From: Candidatus Dadabacteria bacterium | GTDB taxonomy: Bacteria; J088 | DNA length: 17,697 nucleotides | Direction of reading: 5' to 3' | Assembly (NCBI GenBank): GCA_003695505.1 | Contig: RFIY01000291.1 | Location: 1 to 17,697 of the forward strand | Part shown: in pieces, positions 16,254 to 17,697 of the stretch | Layout: every line of letters starts with the position of its first letter | Numbering within the stretch: position 1 is the stretch's first letter | Program-made: the position numbers and the translations under genes | Notes under the pieces: model-generated | Databases searched by the model: none | Seen by the model: only the letters and a program-made list of their open reading frames with translations | What the model was told of the DNA's origin: nothing

Positions 16254-16323
16254 CACTTGTTCAGGTGCGTGCGCTTTGTGATCGCGTGCGCGAAATGTGC
16301 AATGTTACAGTCACGCCGAATCG

Positions 16324-16359
16324 CGCCGCAGCGGCCGAGAAGCCGCAAGACGCGCGGCG
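16324..16359 (+). other. Structured element in the rpsP leader
   Basis: An outer stem CGCCGC/GCGGCG (16324-16329, 16354-16359) encloses an inner stem GCGGC-CGAGAA-GCCGC (16331-16346). It lies 34 bases before the rpsP ATG, in the untranslated leader. It could be a regulatory structure, but GC-rich leaders fold by chance, and I do not recognise a known ribosomal-protein leader. Confidence 0.35.
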
Positions 16360-16393
16360 TGCAGCCCAATTCTACGACAGGCAAGGGGTTTCC

Positions 16394-16774
16394 ATGTCCG
16401 TTCGGATTCGTTTGCAACGAAAGGGTCGCAAGAAGCGCCCGTTTTACCGTATTGTTGCCGCTGACCGGCAGGCGCCGCGCGATGGCCGGTTCATTGAATT
16501 ACTCGGAACCTACGACCCGCTGCAGGATCCGCCCGCGATTCGACTCAAGCAGGATCGTGTCGACTACTGGCTGTCTCAGGGTGCGCAGCCGACCGATACC
16601 GCGGAGCGCCTGATCACCGCCGTGCGCGAGGGTAAGGAGCTGCGTGCGCGCGAAAAGCCATCGCATCGTCGCCGCAAGGCAGAAAAGGCTGCCGTGCGGG
16701 AAGCCGCTGCAACCGAGGCGACTCAGGCGTCTGAGCCTGCTGCTGAGGAAGCTCCGGCCGAAGAAGAAGCCTGA
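16394..16774 (+). CDS. rpsP: 30S ribosomal protein S16, with C-terminal Ala/Glu extension
   Basis: A 126-residue protein. The first 80 residues are S16 from end to end: [41 protein letters not shown] and [21 protein letters not shown]-like sequence. S16 binds 16S rRNA early in 30S assembly. ATG 16394 is preceded by AAGGGG at a suitable distance; a frame open from 16223 is only leader. The usual bacterial protein is about 80-90 residues, so the last 40, first basic ([11 protein letters not shown]) and then Ala/Glu/Thr-rich, are an extension that is probably disordered. Its stop is 4 bp before the rimM start, so the genes form one operon. Confidence 0.97.
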   Translation: MSVRIRLQRKGRKKRPFYRIVAADRQAPRDGRFIELLGTYDPLQDPPAIRLKQDRVDYWLSQGAQPTDTAERLITAVREGKELRAREKPSHRRRKAEKAAVREAAATEATQASEPAAEEAPAEEEA

Positions 16775-16778
16775 GCCG

Positions 16779-17309
16779 GTGCCGACAGACCGTCGGCGTA
16801 CCCACCCGGATGATCTCTGGCTGGAGATCGGGCAGATCGTACGTCCCCATGGACTACATGGGTCTCTTCAGTTTCGTTCCTGGAGTGGCAACCTCGATCC
16901 TGTGGATGCGGGGCAGGAGCTGCGGCTTGTGCTGCGCAGCGGGGAAGAGATCGACATCCAGGTTCAATCGATGCGCCCGTTCAAGAAGGGCGCGCTGCTC
17001 GATCTGGCCGGCGTGCGCACTGTCACCGAGGCCGACAGACTGAGGCAGGCGCGTGTCCTGGTGCCGCGCGGTGTGCTTGAGCCGCCGGGCGAAGACGAGG
17101 TCTTTCTGAACGACCTGCTCGGTCTTGAGGCCGTGCTGCCGGACGGAACCGTCGCGGGGACCGTCCACGACGCGGTTGACACGGGTCCCGTATTGACGCT
17201 GTTGATTGATGGCCCGTTCCCGGGTGCGGTGCCGTACCATCACGAATGGGTAGGCGATCCGGATTTCGACGCCGGCCGGCTGCCGTTGAAGCGGAAGCCG
17301 ATTGCCTGA
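16779..17309 (+). CDS. rimM: Ribosome maturation factor RimM
   Basis: A 176-residue protein that helps 30S maturation by binding S19. I chose the GTG at 16779, four bases past the rpsP stop; the frame is open from 16644 but that stretch overlaps the rpsP tail in another phase. LEIGQIVRPHGLHGSLQ (near residue 16-32) is the RimM N-terminal signature; the middle part contains the R-T/V-T-E-A-D-x-L-R segment, and the PRC-barrel part has DEVFLNDLLGLEAVLPDG. The end (YHHEWVGDPDF, then RLPLKRKPIA) lacks the P-G-L-L that usually closes the family. The stop overlaps the trmD start by one base. Confidence 0.93.
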   Translation: MPTDRRRTHPDDLWLEIGQIVRPHGLHGSLQFRSWSGNLDPVDAGQELRLVLRSGEEIDIQVQSMRPFKKGALLDLAGVRTVTEADRLRQARVLVPRGVLEPPGEDEVFLNDLLGLEAVLPDGTVAGTVHDAVDTGPVLTLLIDGPFPGAVPYHHEWVGDPDFDAGRLPLKRKPIA

Positions 17310-17697
17310 TGCAGATTGACCTGTTTACGCTGTTTCCCGCATTTTTTGAGTCGCCGCTATCGGTCAGCTTGCCGGGGCGAGCGATCCGGGATGGTGTGCT
17401 GGCGGTTCGGTGCATTGATTTTCGTAAATACGCGACCGATCGCCATCGCACCGTGGACGACACGCCCTACGGTGGTGGGCCTGGTATGTTGCTGCGACCG
17501 GAGCCAATCGTCGCGGCGTTCGAGGACAACCCGTTGCCGACCGGCGGCCGCAGAATCTATCTGACACCCTGGGGACGCCCACTGCGGCAGCCGCTGGTCG
17601 AGGAGCTCGCTGCGCTGCCGGCGCTCCAGATGCTCTGCGGTCGATATGAGGGCGTGGACGAACGTGTTATCGACGGCTGGATCGATGACTGCATTTC
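17309..17697 (+). CDS. trmD: tRNA (guanine37-N1)-methyltransferase TrmD, N-terminal part (3' end outside window)
   Basis: The frame starts at ATG 17309, overlapping the rimM TGA as TGATG, and stays open to the window end, 129 codons. The N-terminus QIDLFTLFPAFFESPL, the knot-forming DDTPYGGGPGMLLRPEP and LCGRYEGVDERVIDGW are TrmD signatures; the last two bind S-adenosylmethionine in the trefoil knot. The enzyme makes m1G37 in tRNAs that read CNN codons and so prevents frameshifts. Position after rpsP and rimM is the standard order, usually followed by rplS. Confidence 0.97.
   Translation, partial: MQIDLFTLFPAFFESPLSVSLPGRAIRDGVLAVRCIDFRKYATDRHRTVDDTPYGGGPGMLLRPEPIVAAFEDNPLPTGGRRIYLTPWGRPLRQPLVEELAALPALQMLCGRYEGVDERVIDGWIDDCI

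Larger units (their letters stand above)
16007..16393. other. Divergent intergenic region between barrel gene and rpsP
   Basis: This 387-bp region separates two oppositely directed genes. The rpsP half contains an extended -10 promoter and a leader of about 130 nt with a composite hairpin. In the half upstream of the barrel gene I could place no convincing promoter; TTGAAT and TTTATG, 15 bp apart on the minus strand near 16100, are the nearest candidate. No gene or RNA was recognised. Confidence 0.6.

Noticed and set aside
16644-16778. Earlier start for rimM inside rpsP
   Set aside because: The extra residues are Arg/Lys-rich and out of phase with rpsP; the GTG at 16779 gives the usual RimM length and N-terminus.

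Overview
The window looks like chromosomal DNA of a GC-rich Gram-negative bacterium, most likely a gammaproteobacterium. The reasons are the rpsP-rimM-trmD order, a FadL-type outer-membrane barrel ending in Phe, several lipoprotein signal peptides, and a paired NrdR-box operator before a class II ribonucleotide reductase gene. The genus cannot be told from this stretch. I see no insertion sequence, phage gene, CRISPR array, tRNA or rRNA. Most genes are closely packed.

Layout. (1) 1-2384, plus strand: the 3' end of a long-chain acyl-CoA synthetase-type gene, then two lipoprotein genes (an Asp-box, sialidase-like propeller candidate and a small SmpA/OmlA-like protein). (2) 2374-5791, minus strand: a tight two-gene operon encoding a flavoprotein dehydrogenase and a thiamine-diphosphate enzyme, with a perfect 16-bp palindrome upstream; its end overlaps the plus-strand lipoprotein gene by 11 bp. 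(3) 5888-6568, minus: an exported protein with a Pro-rich tail. (4) 6668-7552, plus: a trans-polyprenyl diphosphate synthase, probably for the quinone side chain. (5) 7553-7878: a regulatory region with two DnaA-box matches, two NrdR-box-like sites 31 bp apart and a sigma70-like promoter, driving (6) nrdJ at 7879-11412, an adenosylcobalamin-dependent ribonucleotide reductase closed by a strong two-way terminator. (7) 11505-16006, minus: a three-gene cluster of a long FadL-family barrel, a small lipoprotein and an 11-haem c-type cytochrome lipoprotein. (8) 16394-17697, plus: rpsP, rimM and the 5' part of trmD, from an extended -10 promoter with a leader of about 130 nt.

How they fit together. 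Regions 4, 6 and 8 are core functions: quinone synthesis, dNTP supply, and ribosome/tRNA maturation. The accessory parts are the dehydrogenase/ThDP operon, which looks like an oxidise-then-cleave (or condense) pair of unknown substrate, and the FadL/lipoprotein/undecahaem cluster, which could be an envelope module for hydrophobic-substrate uptake or for electron transfer. The cytochrome cluster is the best candidate here for a system not yet described, but its function is inferred only from composition and gene order.
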